Source: Marinicella sediminis
GTDB lineage: Bacteria > Pseudomonadota > Gammaproteobacteria > Xanthomonadales > Marinicellaceae
DNA length: 64,000 bases
NCBI RefSeq assembly: GCF_002000055.1
Contig: NZ_MVBD01000003.1
Span: 307,327 to 371,326 of the forward strand
Reading direction: 5' to 3'
Below are positions 1-9,253 of this stretch, piece after piece. The first letter of the stretch is position 1, and every line of letters starts with the position of its first letter. The notes under the pieces were generated by a model. It was not told where the DNA came from, made no database searches, and saw only the letters and a program-made list of their open reading frames with translations. The position numbers and the translations under genes are program-made.

Positions 1-161
1 AAGCCGAGGATGACATGGGTTGGGGTTGGCTTGTTAAGTTTTTAGAGCAAAAAAACGCCCCAATGGGTACGGAACTATTGAACCTCCCGGCAAACCGTTC
101 GCTCTGTGGCTGTCGAAGGACTGCATGATTTGCTTTTATTTCATTCAGTCTTTCCCGATGT

Positions 162-2330
162 TTACGGCCTTAATTGATCAATGAAACTGGCATCCACCCA
201 GTATATATTGGCATTACCATGTTCATTGAGGCGGTGAAAAAACAGGTACTTGCCATCGGGTGTTACGCTGGCGGCAGCATCCCAGCCTGCTGAGTTGATT
301 TCTGGTCCCAGGTTGATGGCTGGCCCCCAGCTGTTGTCGGCCTGGCGGAAACTGATGTAGATGTCGGCTCCACCAAAACCGCCTTCACGCCTGCAATCCC
401 AGATCAGATAAGATTCATCCGGGGCGATGAATGGGTGAGCGTTGAAGGTACCTGCATTGATTGCTGATCCGAAGGCTGCAGGTGGCAGACGCTGGCCATC
501 GACCTGCTTGGCGTAACGCAGCACACCGTCCCCATCTTCAGAGCCCACTTCATCGAACACCCAGGTGCCCATTGCAGAGCTGGTCATGCGCATGATCAGC
601 AGGTCTTCATAGGGTTGTCCGAGCATCTGGGTTTCACTCCAGCCGCCTGCAGTGTGTTCTTTAAAGCGTTTGCCCAGGTGCAGGCGATGACCATCGGGGG
701 AGAAAAAAGGTTGGCCGGCGATGTCATCCAGCAGTGTCATCTGCCACTGGTGATTGCGGTAGTGATAAGCCACGTATTCCATGTCGCTGCCTGCACCGGG
801 GATTCTGCGGAAGTAGAAGGTCTGCATGTCAGGGGTGAATGCGGCACCATAGGAATAATGTTCGGTGGAAACCAGACCCGGCGCAAATACTTCAGGCGAG
901 GACCCAGGTGGTCGTTGATTAAGATAGGGCCCTTCAACCCCATAGTTGTCACTGTGGTAATCGCTTTGAAACCCTGGTTTCAGAGTCAGGGCCTTGGCAA
1001 AAGCCATTTTTGCTTTATCAGATTCACCCATGCTGTGGTGAGCAAAGGCCAGGCTGTCATAGGCCTGTGGGGCTTCCGGAAACAGGTGAGTCAGGTAGTT
1101 CATGATGTCCAGTGCTTCGTCAAAGACCTTGTTGTTCAGTAACTGCATGCCCAGCTCATTGACCGGCCGGCCGATGAATTGTTGATACCCCTGCCTGGTG
1201 TAGTGGTCTTTGAAGTTTTGATAAAAGGCTTGTTTGCCTTGGGTGATGTAATGGTCATAGGTCAGGTTTTTGGCCAGTGCCCTGATCGGTGGGTAACTGC
1301 CATTTCGCAGCCAGGCGAAAATCCTGCCGGAGATCCGTTCTGCCACCAGTTGGTCACTGTTGGCCAGAACGATGATTTCGATGTTGTTTTCAAGGTCAAC
1401 TTCAACGGCTGCACTGATGCCTGTGCCTCCTCCATATGAGCCCCAGTGTTGGTTGGGGGTTTTGAAGGTGTTTTGAAACAATTGACTTTTGTTGTTCAAC
1501 AGACTTCCTTCATAAAATAAGGCACGGTACAGGCGTTGCACGTCAGCCACCGTTGATTCAATGCCGCCATCTGGCCCGGGGTGTTCGGTGATGCCTGTGG
1601 ATTTGAGGCTGTTGTCATACAGATAAGTGTGGCGGGTGGATTGATTATTTGCTTTGGGGTCGGCTTGAAAAGTGGTGTTGGTGAGCTTTAATGGTTGCAG
1701 GATTTGTTGGTTGAGCAGCTCATCAAAGCGCTGTCCGCTGAGTTGTTCGAGAATTATACCGAGCACGATATAGCCATAATTGGAGTACCGCTGATCACTG
1801 CCAGGGATAAACAACAGCGGTTCATCTTTCAACAGGTTAAATTTCTTCTGTAACGTGTCATAAACCAGGGGGTCTTCACGGTAGGCGGCCACGAAAATGT
1901 CTTTGAAACCAGCGCGGTGAGTGAGCAGTTGTTGAATGGTGATTTGGCCGGCTTCTTCCGCTGCAAAACCCAGCGCAAAGCGATCCAGGGTATCGGTCAA
2001 TTTCAGCTGGCCTGATTCAATTTGCTGTAGTACCAGTATCCGGGTCAGGTCTTTGATGATTGATCCGAGGTTGTACCGGGTGTCGGGGCCGTTGGCGGTT
2101 TGACTGATGAGGTCCTGCTTCCCGTGGCTGAGGCTGACCACTGGCAGGTTGTTGTGGGTGATCAGCAGACTGCCGGAAAACCAGCCAAGTTGATGGTATT
2201 CAGCGGCAATGGCTGCGGCCGTCTGTTGCAACTGTGCGGTGTCGATTTTGCTGGCCAGGGACGGGGTGACAAAGGCTTGAGTTATGATCAGCAGGATGAA
2301 CATCAGAATGGAGTTTTTCAGGTTATGCAT
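162..2330 (-). CDS. Serine hydrolase (class C beta-lactamase-like) with TPR and PD40 propeller
   Basis: A 722-residue exported protein. Residues 1-26 look like a Sec signal peptide. Residues about 30-345 form a beta-lactamase/transpeptidase-like domain with the nucleophile motif S90-I-I-K93 and a YSN motif at 182-184; a Gly-rich HWGSYGGGTG stretch near 296 may be the third active-site element. Residues about 390-455 resemble TPR units. Residues about 485-722 contain repeated SPDG/TPDG-type blades typical of WD40-like PD40 (TolB-type) propellers. Family members are D-aminopeptidases, esterases or penicillin-binding-like hydrolases, so the substrate is unknown. The propeller could bind peptide or glycan. 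The gene lies 48 bp downstream of the NAD(P)-binding protein on the same strand and may be co-transcribed. The start ATG is followed directly by the signal peptide, but its ribosome site is weak. Confidence 0.85.
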   Translation of the reverse strand: MHNLKNSILMFILLIITQAFVTPSLASKIDTAQLQQTAAAIAAEYHQLGWFSGSLLITHNNLPVVSLSHGKQDLISQTANGPDTRYNLGSIIKDLTRILVLQQIESGQLKLTDTLDRFALGFAAEEAGQITIQQLLTHRAGFKDIFVAAYREDPLVYDTLQKKFNLLKDEPLLFIPGSDQRYSNYGYIVLGIILEQLSGQRFDELLNQQILQPLKLTNTTFQADPKANNQSTRHTYLYDNSLKSTGITEHPGPDGGIESTVADVQRLYRALFYEGSLLNNKSQLFQNTFKTPNQHWGSYGGGTGISAAVEVDLENNIEIIVLANSDQLVAERISGRIFAWLRNGSYPPIRALAKNLTYDHYITQGKQAFYQNFKDHYTRQGYQQFIGRPVNELGMQLLNNKVFDEALDIMNYLTHLFPEAPQAYDSLAFAHHSMGESDKAKMAFAKALTLKPGFQSDYHSDNYGVEGPYLNQRPPGSSPEVFAPGLVSTEHYSYGAAFTPDMQTFYFRRIPGAGSDMEYVAYHYRNHQWQMTLLDDIAGQPFFSPDGHRLHLGKRFKEHTAGGWSETQMLGQPYEDLLIMRMTSSAMGTWVFDEVGSEDGDGVLRYAKQVDGQRLPPAAFGSAINAGTFNAHPFIAPDESYLIWDCRREGGFGGADIYISFRQADNSWGPAINLGPEINSAGWDAAASVTPDGKYLFFHRLNEHGNANIYWVDASFIDQLRP

Positions 2331-2378
2331 GATGAGTCCGGTCAGTGGTTGGTGAATGATTCATTGCGGGGAGGGTAT

Positions 2379-3041
2379 TCAGACCGCAGACAACGCGACG
2401 GTTTGTCCGATGGTGGTGTCATTGTCCAGGGCCTGGGCATGAAATGTCCCAACCAGCTGTCTTGAAATGTTCCATTGTCCCACATTCAGCTGAGTGGAAG
2501 CCAGCAATTCATGGTCATCATCGGTGCGGTCAGATAAATGTACGGGTTGAACGATGGTCCAGTCAAGGCCACTGTTACGTACCAGCTGATCCTGTTGATC
2601 GGTGTCAGCGATTTGTGGTTTCAATACCCAGTCAAAGAACAGGCGGTCTACTGTCCGTAGCAATTGTTTACTGGGACCTGAGCCAAAGGTAGTCTGTACA
2701 ATCAGTCGTTTGACGCCTAGTTCTTGCATCACCCGAATAACTGCCTGGGTGCCGGTACTGCGGATGTTAAGCGGGGTGTTTTTGGGGCCCAGCAAACGAA
2801 CCCGGAATGGATTTTCACTGATGCCAAGGGTGATGATCACTGCGTCTTGTCCCTGAATGGCTTTTCTGAGCGTGGCCTGATGCAGCGCAGAACCATCGAT
2901 GGTGCGCACCGGCGGTCTGAATTGTGCTGAAGCCTTGCGGGACAGGGCGGTGACCTGATGACCGCGGTGACGCAGGGCATAGACTGTCTGGCGTCCAGAG
3001 CCGCCGGTGGCACCTATCACTAAAATGTTTTTAACAGACAT
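2379..3041 (-). CDS. NAD(P)-binding Rossmann protein (NmrA/SDR-like)
   Basis: Predicted 220-residue cytoplasmic protein of the atypical short-chain dehydrogenase (NAD(P)-binding) family. The N-terminus MSVKNILVIGATGGSGRQ carries the GxxGxxG dinucleotide-binding loop, and a basic residue run after strand two fits NADP preference. The open frame extends 13 codons upstream, but the ATG at 3041 is chosen because a GGAG ribosome site sits about 8 nt ahead of it. No classical YxxxK catalytic pair is evident, as in NmrA-like or ubiquinone-associated members, so it may act as a redox sensor or reductase. It is divergent from the AraC-type regulator at 3149, a common arrangement of regulator and target, which suggests (inference) that this regulator controls it. 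Confidence 0.85.
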   Translation of the reverse strand: MSVKNILVIGATGGSGRQTVYALRHRGHQVTALSRKASAQFRPPVRTIDGSALHQATLRKAIQGQDAVIITLGISENPFRVRLLGPKNTPLNIRSTGTQAVIRVMQELGVKRLIVQTTFGSGPSKQLLRTVDRLFFDWVLKPQIADTDQQDQLVRNSGLDWTIVQPVHLSDRTDDDHELLASTQLNVGQWNISRQLVGTFHAQALDNDTTIGQTVALSAV

Positions 3042-3148
3042 GTTGTGGTCTCCGATTGTTGATTGAAGTGTCATTATCATGGATTAAAACAAGACTAACC
3101 ATATCAGATTGTGCTTAAATGATTGCAGATCGTACATTTTGGTGATTT

Positions 3149-4129
3149 ATGAGTATGCACAACATCAATCAGGTTTTGCATTACCTGAAACTGGACAGCA
3201 TGTATTACAGCCGCACAACCATGGGTGGAGATGAATGGGGTATTGATATACCGCCGTTTGAGCAGACCAGCATGTTTCACATCGTCACCACAGGGCAATG
3301 TCATGTGACCATCAATGATCAGCAGACTCAATTACAGGCCGGTGACCTGGTGTTCATCAGCCGGGCCTGCGGGCACCAGTTGAAAGCCAGACCAGATAAC
3401 CAGTGTACCGATTTATTTGCGCTGCCGATGCAGCAGATCAGTGAACATTATGAAACCATTGATGTGAACCCTGAGGCCGCGATAAAAACCCGTCTGCTGT
3501 GTGGCGTGGTGCGGATCAGCCACCCGGCCGGAGAACGCTTGATCAGCCAGATGCCCGAGGTGATTCACATCAGGCGGGATGAACATTTGTTTGGCGACAT
3601 GCTGGGCGAACTGGTGCGGTTGGTGATTACCGAAGCTTCAGGGAACTTCCTCGGTGGAGAGACGGTTATCACCCGATTGGCTGATGTATTGGTGATCCAG
3701 GCCATCCGCACCTGGGTTGAACAGCACAGCGAAATAGGCGGACAATGGCTGGGTGCCATCAGGGATGAGAAGATTGGCCGGGCCCTCAGTCAGCTGCATG
3801 CCCGTCCGGAAGTGGCCTGGACAATTGAGAAACTGGGCCGCGAAATCGGTATGTCCCGCACCGCGCTGGCCAACAGGTTCAGTGAGCTGGTCGGACAGAC
3901 GGTGTTTGCTTACCTGACCGAATGGCGCATGAACCTGGCTTTGATGAACATCCAGGCGGGTGACCGGGTTGATCTGGATTTCGCAGCCCGGCTGGGTTAT
4001 CAATCAGAAGCCGCTTTCCGCAGGGCATTCAAGAAAACCATGGGCTACAATGTATCCGCAGTCCGCCAGCAAATTAAGGACCAGGCAGCAGCTCAGACAC
4101 CCAAACATGAACCGGTGATGAGTGGTTGA
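3149..4129 (+). CDS. AraC-family transcriptional regulator with cupin sensor domain
   Basis: A 326-residue regulator. Residues about 20-190 form an AraC N-terminal cupin of the type often called Cupin_6, and residues about 210-305 carry the double helix-turn-helix. The first helix-turn-helix lies around WTIEKLGREIGMSRTALANR and the second around FAARLGYQSEAAFRRAFKK, the conserved AraC signature end. The cupin presumably senses a small ligand that is not predictable from sequence. The gene is transcribed divergently from the NAD(P)-binding protein, with about 107 bp between starts, so that spacer probably holds both promoters and the operator. Family members of this subtype typically activate a neighbouring oxidoreductase gene. 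That relationship is inferred here. Confidence 0.9.
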   Translation: MSMHNINQVLHYLKLDSMYYSRTTMGGDEWGIDIPPFEQTSMFHIVTTGQCHVTINDQQTQLQAGDLVFISRACGHQLKARPDNQCTDLFALPMQQISEHYETIDVNPEAAIKTRLLCGVVRISHPAGERLISQMPEVIHIRRDEHLFGDMLGELVRLVITEASGNFLGGETVITRLADVLVIQAIRTWVEQHSEIGGQWLGAIRDEKIGRALSQLHARPEVAWTIEKLGREIGMSRTALANRFSELVGQTVFAYLTEWRMNLALMNIQAGDRVDLDFAARLGYQSEAAFRRAFKKTMGYNVSAVRQQIKDQAAAQTPKHEPVMSG

Positions 4130-4292
4130 TTTGTTCGTCTGTCAGGGTCAACAGTCAATGTATCCGTTGTCAGCCGGTCTGGCGATGCTGGCCGGGTTAA
4201 GCAAGATGGCTTTCACAGCAGCGCAGCCGCCGTTGGTCTGGGTGGACTGATTGTTCAGGTCATGGAAGGGACTGCTGATGGCGCAGTCTTAT

Positions 4293-5510
4293 TCAGTCTT
4301 TCAGCAAACCCGTCCTCACCTCAATCTTGTTATGCAGCGTCCGGTGCACCGGGCATTTGTCGGCGATCACCAGTAATTTGTTGACCTGTTCATCGGTCAG
4401 CTCACCTTCGAAGTGGATGGTGCGGCTGATGACATCGACTTTGGGGTGTTCTTCATCACAGGCCTGGCAGTCAGCCCCATGTTCACGGCCATGACTGAGG
4501 GTGACGATGCTGTTGGTCAGAGGGATGTTTTTTAAATTGGCATACATGCGCAGGGTCATCACTGTACAGGCGCCTAATGAGGCCAACAGATGCTGGTAAG
4601 GATCGGGGCCGCTGTTGCCGCCGCCGACTTTGACCGGTTCGTCGGCCAACCATTGATGATCGGTGGTTTGCACATCGCATTGGAATTGGTGATCAATTTC
4701 ACTGACCCGGACCTGGCCTGATGGAATCGCTTGTTTGGTGGGCAGGGCGTTGACCGGGGCGTCCAGAAATTTTTCTGACCAGGTGGCGATGACCTTGGCC
4801 GCATAGGCGGCGTCTTCGGCTCGGGTCAGCAGGTGGTTGGCGTGGTCCAGGCTGACAAAACTTTTCGGGTGTTTAGCGGCCACATATATTTTTTCCGCTT
4901 CTTTGATTGACACCGTACCATCAACTGGTGAGTGCATCACCAGCAGGGCTTTTTTCAGTTCACTGATGTGTGAGGTGTCCTGTTGGTCGAGGTCATCAAT
5001 GAATTGCTTTTTGATTTTAAAAGGTCGGCCGGCGAGACTGACTTCAGCCTCGCCCTGTTGTTCGATGGTTGGCAGATCGCACTGGAACAGGTGCTTAACG
5101 TGGGCGGCATCGGCCGGCGCGGCCAGGGTGACCACGGCTTTGGCTGATGGGATGTGGCCGGCGGCTTTGAGTATGGCAGCGCCGCCCAGGGAGTGCCCGA
5201 TCAGCAGGCTGGGAGCCTGGAAGTGATCAGCCAGGTAATCAGCTGCAGCCACCAGGTCTTCGACATTGGAGGAGAAATTGGTGTTGGCAAAATCACCCGA
5301 TGAGTTACCCAGACCGGTGAAATCAAAGCGAAACACCGCAAAACCCAGTTCCACCAGTGCTTTGCTGATGCGCGTGGCGGCGATGAAGTCTTTGCCGCAG
5401 GTGAAACAGTGGGCAAACAAAACCACTGTGGTGCTGTGTTCATTGCTGCGTTCCAACAAACCGGACAAGGGCCCCTGACTGCCTGGAAAGGTGATGGTTA
5501 GTTTTTGCAT
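4293..5510 (-). CDS. Bifunctional alpha/beta hydrolase-OsmC fusion protein
   Basis: A 405-residue fusion. Residues 1 to about 250 form an alpha/beta hydrolase with the nucleophile elbow GHSLGG (Ser107) and a late acid/histidine region containing DHANHLL. Residues about 265-405 form an OsmC/Ohr domain with its two redox cysteines, in GACTVM (about 313) and CPVHRTL (about 387). OsmC/Ohr proteins reduce organic hydroperoxides using the two cysteines, and the hydrolase half may release fatty-acyl or ester substrates. The fusion architecture is known in proteobacteria and is full length here. It is an isolated minus-strand gene. The spacer on its downstream side (4130-4292) contains a possible gene remnant. 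Confidence 0.92.
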   Translation of the reverse strand: MQKLTITFPGSQGPLSGLLERSNEHSTTVVLFAHCFTCGKDFIAATRISKALVELGFAVFRFDFTGLGNSSGDFANTNFSSNVEDLVAAADYLADHFQAPSLLIGHSLGGAAILKAAGHIPSAKAVVTLAAPADAAHVKHLFQCDLPTIEQQGEAEVSLAGRPFKIKKQFIDDLDQQDTSHISELKKALLVMHSPVDGTVSIKEAEKIYVAAKHPKSFVSLDHANHLLTRAEDAAYAAKVIATWSEKFLDAPVNALPTKQAIPSGQVRVSEIDHQFQCDVQTTDHQWLADEPVKVGGGNSGPDPYQHLLASLGACTVMTLRMYANLKNIPLTNSIVTLSHGREHGADCQACDEEHPKVDVISRTIHFEGELTDEQVNKLLVIADKCPVHRTLHNKIEVRTGLLKD

Positions 5511-5673
5511 GAGTGTTCTCTGGGTGATGTGTTGTGATTAAGACCATTTTAACAGCGAAAGCTTTCACAGTGGTTTTGTGGTTGGCAAAGGATCATCAGT
5601 CAAAGTGTGTTATTCATATACGGTGAACCAGCGCTCAGGTAAAATGATGTTTTATTAACTCAATGAGAACACC

Positions 5674-6051
5674 ATGATCAAACACCCCAGTTTGAATGTT
5701 TATGAAGAGCCCCTGGAAGATTGTTGTGAAGATCCGGTCACTGGTTTTTTTCGTGATGGCTGTTGTAATACGGCCGATGAAGACCTGGGTCTGCACACCG
5801 TTTGTGTGCAACTGACCGATGATTTTCTGCAGTTTTCCCAGCGCATGGGCAATGACCTGATCACCCCTCGGCCGGAATTTGAATTTCCTGGTTTGAAAGC
5901 CGGAGACCGTTGGTGCTTGTGTGCCAGCCGCTGGTTACAGGCATATCAGGCGGGTGTGGCGCCCAGGGTGCACATCCGCAGCACCCACTTGCGCACGCTG
6001 GAAATCGTCGATATTAAATTGCTGCGTGAATATGCCGTCGACCTGCAGTAA
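5674..6051 (+). CDS. DUF2237 family protein
   Basis: A 125-residue soluble protein matching the compact DUF2237 family: N-terminal NVYEEPLEDCCEDP, the central FYRDGCC-like segment (here FFRDGCCNT), and the C-terminal WCLCASRWLQA followed by STHLRTLEIV. Cysteines at several conserved positions suggest metal binding or redox chemistry, but the function of the family is not established. The gene is a single cistron converging on rarD, with a 4-bp gap between the two stop codons. The start ATG at 5674 directly precedes the conserved N-terminus. Confidence 0.88.
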   Translation: MIKHPSLNVYEEPLEDCCEDPVTGFFRDGCCNTADEDLGLHTVCVQLTDDFLQFSQRMGNDLITPRPEFEFPGLKAGDRWCLCASRWLQAYQAGVAPRVHIRSTHLRTLEIVDIKLLREYAVDLQ

Positions 6052-6055
6052 TCAG

Positions 6056-6949
6056 TCAGGGGTGTGCTTTGTTCTTCAACAAACGCTGCATCGGTTGCCA
6101 GCTGATGATCCCCAGGGCGATCCAAATGCCGGCGAAGGCAACTTTGTGGCCAAAGGTGAATGCCTCGCCATAAAACAGCACCGCGATCAGGAAACTGATG
6201 GTCGGAGCGATGTATTGTAAAAAGCCGATCAAGGACAGGGTCAGGCGTTTGGCGGCGTAGTTAAAACCGATCAATGGCAGGATGGTGATCAGGCCGGAAA
6301 ATACCAGCAACCACCAGGTGGTGGTGTCAAAAACGAGGGGATCAGTGTTGGCTGGCAACCACCACAATAAATACAGCAAGGCGGGCAGCATCAAGAGAGA
6401 CGTTTCCCAAAACAGGCCGATCAATGGCCGAACATCCAGTTGTTTTCTGACCAGGCCATATAATCCAAAAGTGATTGCCAGCGCCAGTGCGATCCATGGT
6501 GGTTCGCCAATAAATATCCCCAGATAGATGGTGGTTGATGCAGCGATCATCAACGCCACCACCTGGGTTCTGTTCAATCGTTCATGCAAAAACAGCAGGC
6601 CCAAAAATATGTTGACCAGCGGATTGATAAAATAACCCAGTGAAGTGGCCAGGATTTGACCGTCGTTCACTGCCCAAACAAAAATCAGCCAGTTACTGAT
6701 CACCAGTGAGCCACTGATGAACAGGATCAGCAACTGCTTGCCAGTCACCCTCAGTTCATTGAATAACCGCCGTCGCTCACGAATGGCCAGAAACACCAAC
6801 AGGAACATGGCCGCCCAGATGATGCGGTGGGCAATGATGGTGCTGGCCGGTACATGCTGGATCAGTTTGAAATAAATTGGTGCAAAGCCCCAGAAAATAA
6901 AACAAAACAGTCCGGCGGCCAGGCCTTTGTTGTGATCGGTGGGTGTCAT
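6056..6949 (-). CDS. rarD: EamA-family transporter RarD
   Basis: A 297-residue inner-membrane protein with about ten hydrophobic segments, close to the usual length of RarD (about 296). The N-terminal segment GLFCFIFWGFAPIYFKLI and the internal TSLGYFINPLVNIFLGL motif are characteristic of RarD rather than of generic EamA transporters. It belongs to the drug/metabolite transporter superfamily; the substrate is not firmly known. It faces away from the MBL hydrolase gene at 7074 and converges with the DUF2237 gene. No regulatory element is obvious upstream. Confidence 0.92.
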   Translation of the reverse strand: MTPTDHNKGLAAGLFCFIFWGFAPIYFKLIQHVPASTIIAHRIIWAAMFLLVFLAIRERRRLFNELRVTGKQLLILFISGSLVISNWLIFVWAVNDGQILATSLGYFINPLVNIFLGLLFLHERLNRTQVVALMIAASTTIYLGIFIGEPPWIALALAITFGLYGLVRKQLDVRPLIGLFWETSLLMLPALLYLLWWLPANTDPLVFDTTTWWLLVFSGLITILPLIGFNYAAKRLTLSLIGFLQYIAPTISFLIAVLFYGEAFTFGHKVAFAGIWIALGIISWQPMQRLLKNKAHP

Positions 6950-7073
6950 GCGGCCATTGTAGGTGGTTTTCAGTGTGGGTGAGGTTTTTTTTCACTGGCC
7001 CAAACAAGTCTGACTCCAAAGGGCATGCAAACAACTGGCCGATCACGGTATGGTGTATATATAATGTATCGTC

Positions 7074-7901
7074 ATGAGCACATACACATTGTTAATACTC
7101 GGTCTTTTGGGTTTCACCCAACAAGCCTTCAGCACAGATCAACCAGAGGTCACTTACCTGGGAAACACCGCGCTGATGATCAGTCACCAACAAACCCAGG
7201 TGTTGTTTGATCCTTTTTTTCATCAGCATTTTGGTCAGTATCAATTGGTCCCTGAAGACATCCGAGGCGCTTTGATGAGTGGCAGTGAAGCCTATGCCGG
7301 TATTGAGGTCATCTTGATCAGTCATGCCCATGGGGATCATTTTGATGCCGGGGATTTGTTGCTGTACCTGACGACTTTTGCTGAAACCCGGCTGGTGGCG
7401 CCTGTTCAGGCGGTACATGAGCTTCAGGCCCTGGATGGTTATGCAGCCATAGCCGGTCAGGTGCATGCCATTGATCTGGCTTATGGCGATGCGCCGGTCA
7501 GCCTGACTTTGGGGCAAGTCGCAGTTGATGTGGTGCGCATTCCTCATGCAGGTTGGCCCGGCAGGGCCCATGTGGCCAACCTGGTCTATCGGGTAACCCT
7601 GAACGAGGCAGTCACGGTGATGCACATGGGTGATGCTGATCCTGATGACCTTCACTTCAAACCTTGGGCTGAACACTGGGAGGCCAAAACCACTGACCAG
7701 GCCTTTCCGCCTTACTGGTTTATGCTGACTCCGGATGGCCGGCACATCCTTGAACAACGCATTCATGCCGCAAGTGCCATTGGGGTGCATGTGCCGAACA
7801 ATGCGCCGGCAGCCTTGAAGCAAGTTGGGGCAGATTTTTTTCATCAACCCGGCAACAGCCAAATCATTCCTACCGATCACACTAAAAAGGAGATCCCATG
7901 A
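7074..7901 (+). CDS. Exported MBL-fold metallo-hydrolase
   Basis: A 275-residue protein with a signal peptide (cleavage probably near residue 19, before TDQPE). The metallo-beta-lactamase metal motif is SHAHGDHFDAGD, with further candidate ligands at the HAGWPG and HMGDADPD segments, matching the UlaG/YtnP-like branch of beta-lactamase-fold hydrolases. The substrate is unknown. A perfect TATAAT lies at 7060-7065, only eight bases before the ATG, with no recognisable ribosome site. A leaderless or near-leaderless transcript is therefore possible, although no good -35 box is visible. The stop codon overlaps the start of the M24 peptidase gene by ATGA, so the two are translationally coupled and probably work in the same periplasmic compartment. 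Confidence 0.87.
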   Translation: MSTYTLLILGLLGFTQQAFSTDQPEVTYLGNTALMISHQQTQVLFDPFFHQHFGQYQLVPEDIRGALMSGSEAYAGIEVILISHAHGDHFDAGDLLLYLTTFAETRLVAPVQAVHELQALDGYAAIAGQVHAIDLAYGDAPVSLTLGQVAVDVVRIPHAGWPGRAHVANLVYRVTLNEAVTVMHMGDADPDDLHFKPWAEHWEAKTTDQAFPPYWFMLTPDGRHILEQRIHAASAIGVHVPNNAPAALKQVGADFFHQPGNSQIIPTDHTKKEIP

Positions 7902-9247
7902 AACATGTTTTCACCCTGGTTCTGTTGTTTGCTGGCAGCCTGGTTTTGGCCGAAATACCCAAAATTCTGCCCCTGAAACAACAGGCGGCGGTGATTGACC
8001 GCTTGCTGGAAGACAAAGTGCGTACGGTGCTGCCCGGTCTGATGCGCCAAAACGGTATTGATATGTGGATCGTGATGGCCCGTGAATACAATGAAGACCC
8101 GGTGATCAGAACATTTTTGCCTGCCATCTGGCATGCTGCCAGAAGACGCACCATTCTGGTGATTTATGACCCAGGCAAAGATCAGGAGCTCGAAACCCTG
8201 GCGGTGGCCCGCTATGATGTGGGCATGGTGTTCAAAAAAGCCTGGGACAAGGAACAGCAACCAGACCAATGGCAACGGTTGGTGGATATCATCAAACAGA
8301 AAGATCCCAGAACCATTGGGTTGAACATGTCCGGTCATTTTGCGCAGGCCGATGGGCTGACTTACAGTGAGCACCAGGCTTTTATTGATCAACTGCCAAA
8401 AAAATACCGCAAGCGCCTGACCAGTGCCGAAACCCTGGCGGTGAACTGGATTGAAACCAGGACCCCGGCTGAAATGGTGGTTTACCCACAGGTTGTACGT
8501 ATGGCGCACTTCATCCTGGCAGAAGGTTTATCTGAGGTGGCCGTTCAACCCGGCGTGACCACCACTGAAGACCTGGTCTGGTGGTACCGAGAACGCGTCA
8601 AAGCCCTGAAGCTGGACACCTGGTTTCATCCTTCAGTGTCGATTCAGCGGCAGGACAAGGCACAATTCGATCATTTGCGCACCTTTGATAAACGGCCAGC
8701 GGAAAACATCATTCAGCCGGGTGATCTGCTGCATGTGGATTTTGGTATCACTTACCTGCGCCTGAACACCGATACCCAGCAACATGCCTACGTGCTCAGG
8801 CCCGGTGAAACCGCGGCACCGGCATACCTCAGCCGGGCTTTACAAAACGCCAATCGCTTACAGGATATCTTCACCAGTCATTTTCAAGTCGGACGCACTG
8901 GCAATGAGGTGCTGGCTGCCTCCCGTGCACAGGCCATTGAAGAAGGGCTCAAACCTGCCATATATACCCATCCCATCGGCTATTACGGACACGCGGCCGG
9001 AACCACGCTGGGGATGTGGGATTCCCAGGGCGGGGTGCCACACACCGGAGACCATCCCTTGCACGCCAACACCGCTTATGCCATCGAACTGAATGCGGCC
9101 ACCTATATCAATGAATGGGACAAAGAAATTCGCATCATGCTGGAAGAAGATGCGTTTTTTGATGGGCAGCAGGTCCGGTATATTCATGGCCGGCAAAAAG
9201 AGTTGTTCTTAATTCCCAGACAAAATCACCCGGTTCTGGGTGAATGA
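7898..9247 (+). CDS. Exported M24-family metallopeptidase (Xaa-Pro aminopeptidase-like)
   Basis: A 449-residue protein with a signal peptide (residues 1 to about 18, ending LVLA). It has an N-terminal creatinase/prolidase-like domain and a C-terminal pita-bread M24 domain. The dinuclear metal ligands are recognisable: Asp in HVDFG (about 280), Asp in the NTDTQQ segment (about 291), His in YYGHAAG (about 358), Glu in AIELN (about 396) and Glu in MLEEDA (about 414). The preceding MBL gene ends within this start codon (ATGA overlap), and an AAGGAG ribosome site lies in the end of that gene. It likely trims peptides or dipeptides in the periplasm; specificity is unproven. It converges with the acyltransferase gene. 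Confidence 0.9.
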   Translation: MKHVFTLVLLFAGSLVLAEIPKILPLKQQAAVIDRLLEDKVRTVLPGLMRQNGIDMWIVMAREYNEDPVIRTFLPAIWHAARRRTILVIYDPGKDQELETLAVARYDVGMVFKKAWDKEQQPDQWQRLVDIIKQKDPRTIGLNMSGHFAQADGLTYSEHQAFIDQLPKKYRKRLTSAETLAVNWIETRTPAEMVVYPQVVRMAHFILAEGLSEVAVQPGVTTTEDLVWWYRERVKALKLDTWFHPSVSIQRQDKAQFDHLRTFDKRPAENIIQPGDLLHVDFGITYLRLNTDTQQHAYVLRPGETAAPAYLSRALQNANRLQDIFTSHFQVGRTGNEVLAASRAQAIEEGLKPAIYTHPIGYYGHAAGTTLGMWDSQGGVPHTGDHPLHANTAYAIELNAATYINEWDKEIRIMLEEDAFFDGQQVRYIHGRQKELFLIPRQNHPVLGE

Positions 9248-9253
9248 CTGCGA

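Noticed and set aside
1..161. Possible end of a palindromic element at the left edge (CGAGGATGACA)
   Set aside because: Only a short match at the very edge; too little sequence to support a repeat call.
615..1142. Long plus-strand open frame within the serine hydrolase gene
   Set aside because: It lies wholly antisense to a protein with clear domain motifs and shows no recognisable sequence of its own.
7092..7880. 262-codon minus-strand frame opposite the MBL hydrolase gene
   Set aside because: The opposite strand carries the signal peptide and the SHAHGDH metal motif, so this is a shadow frame.
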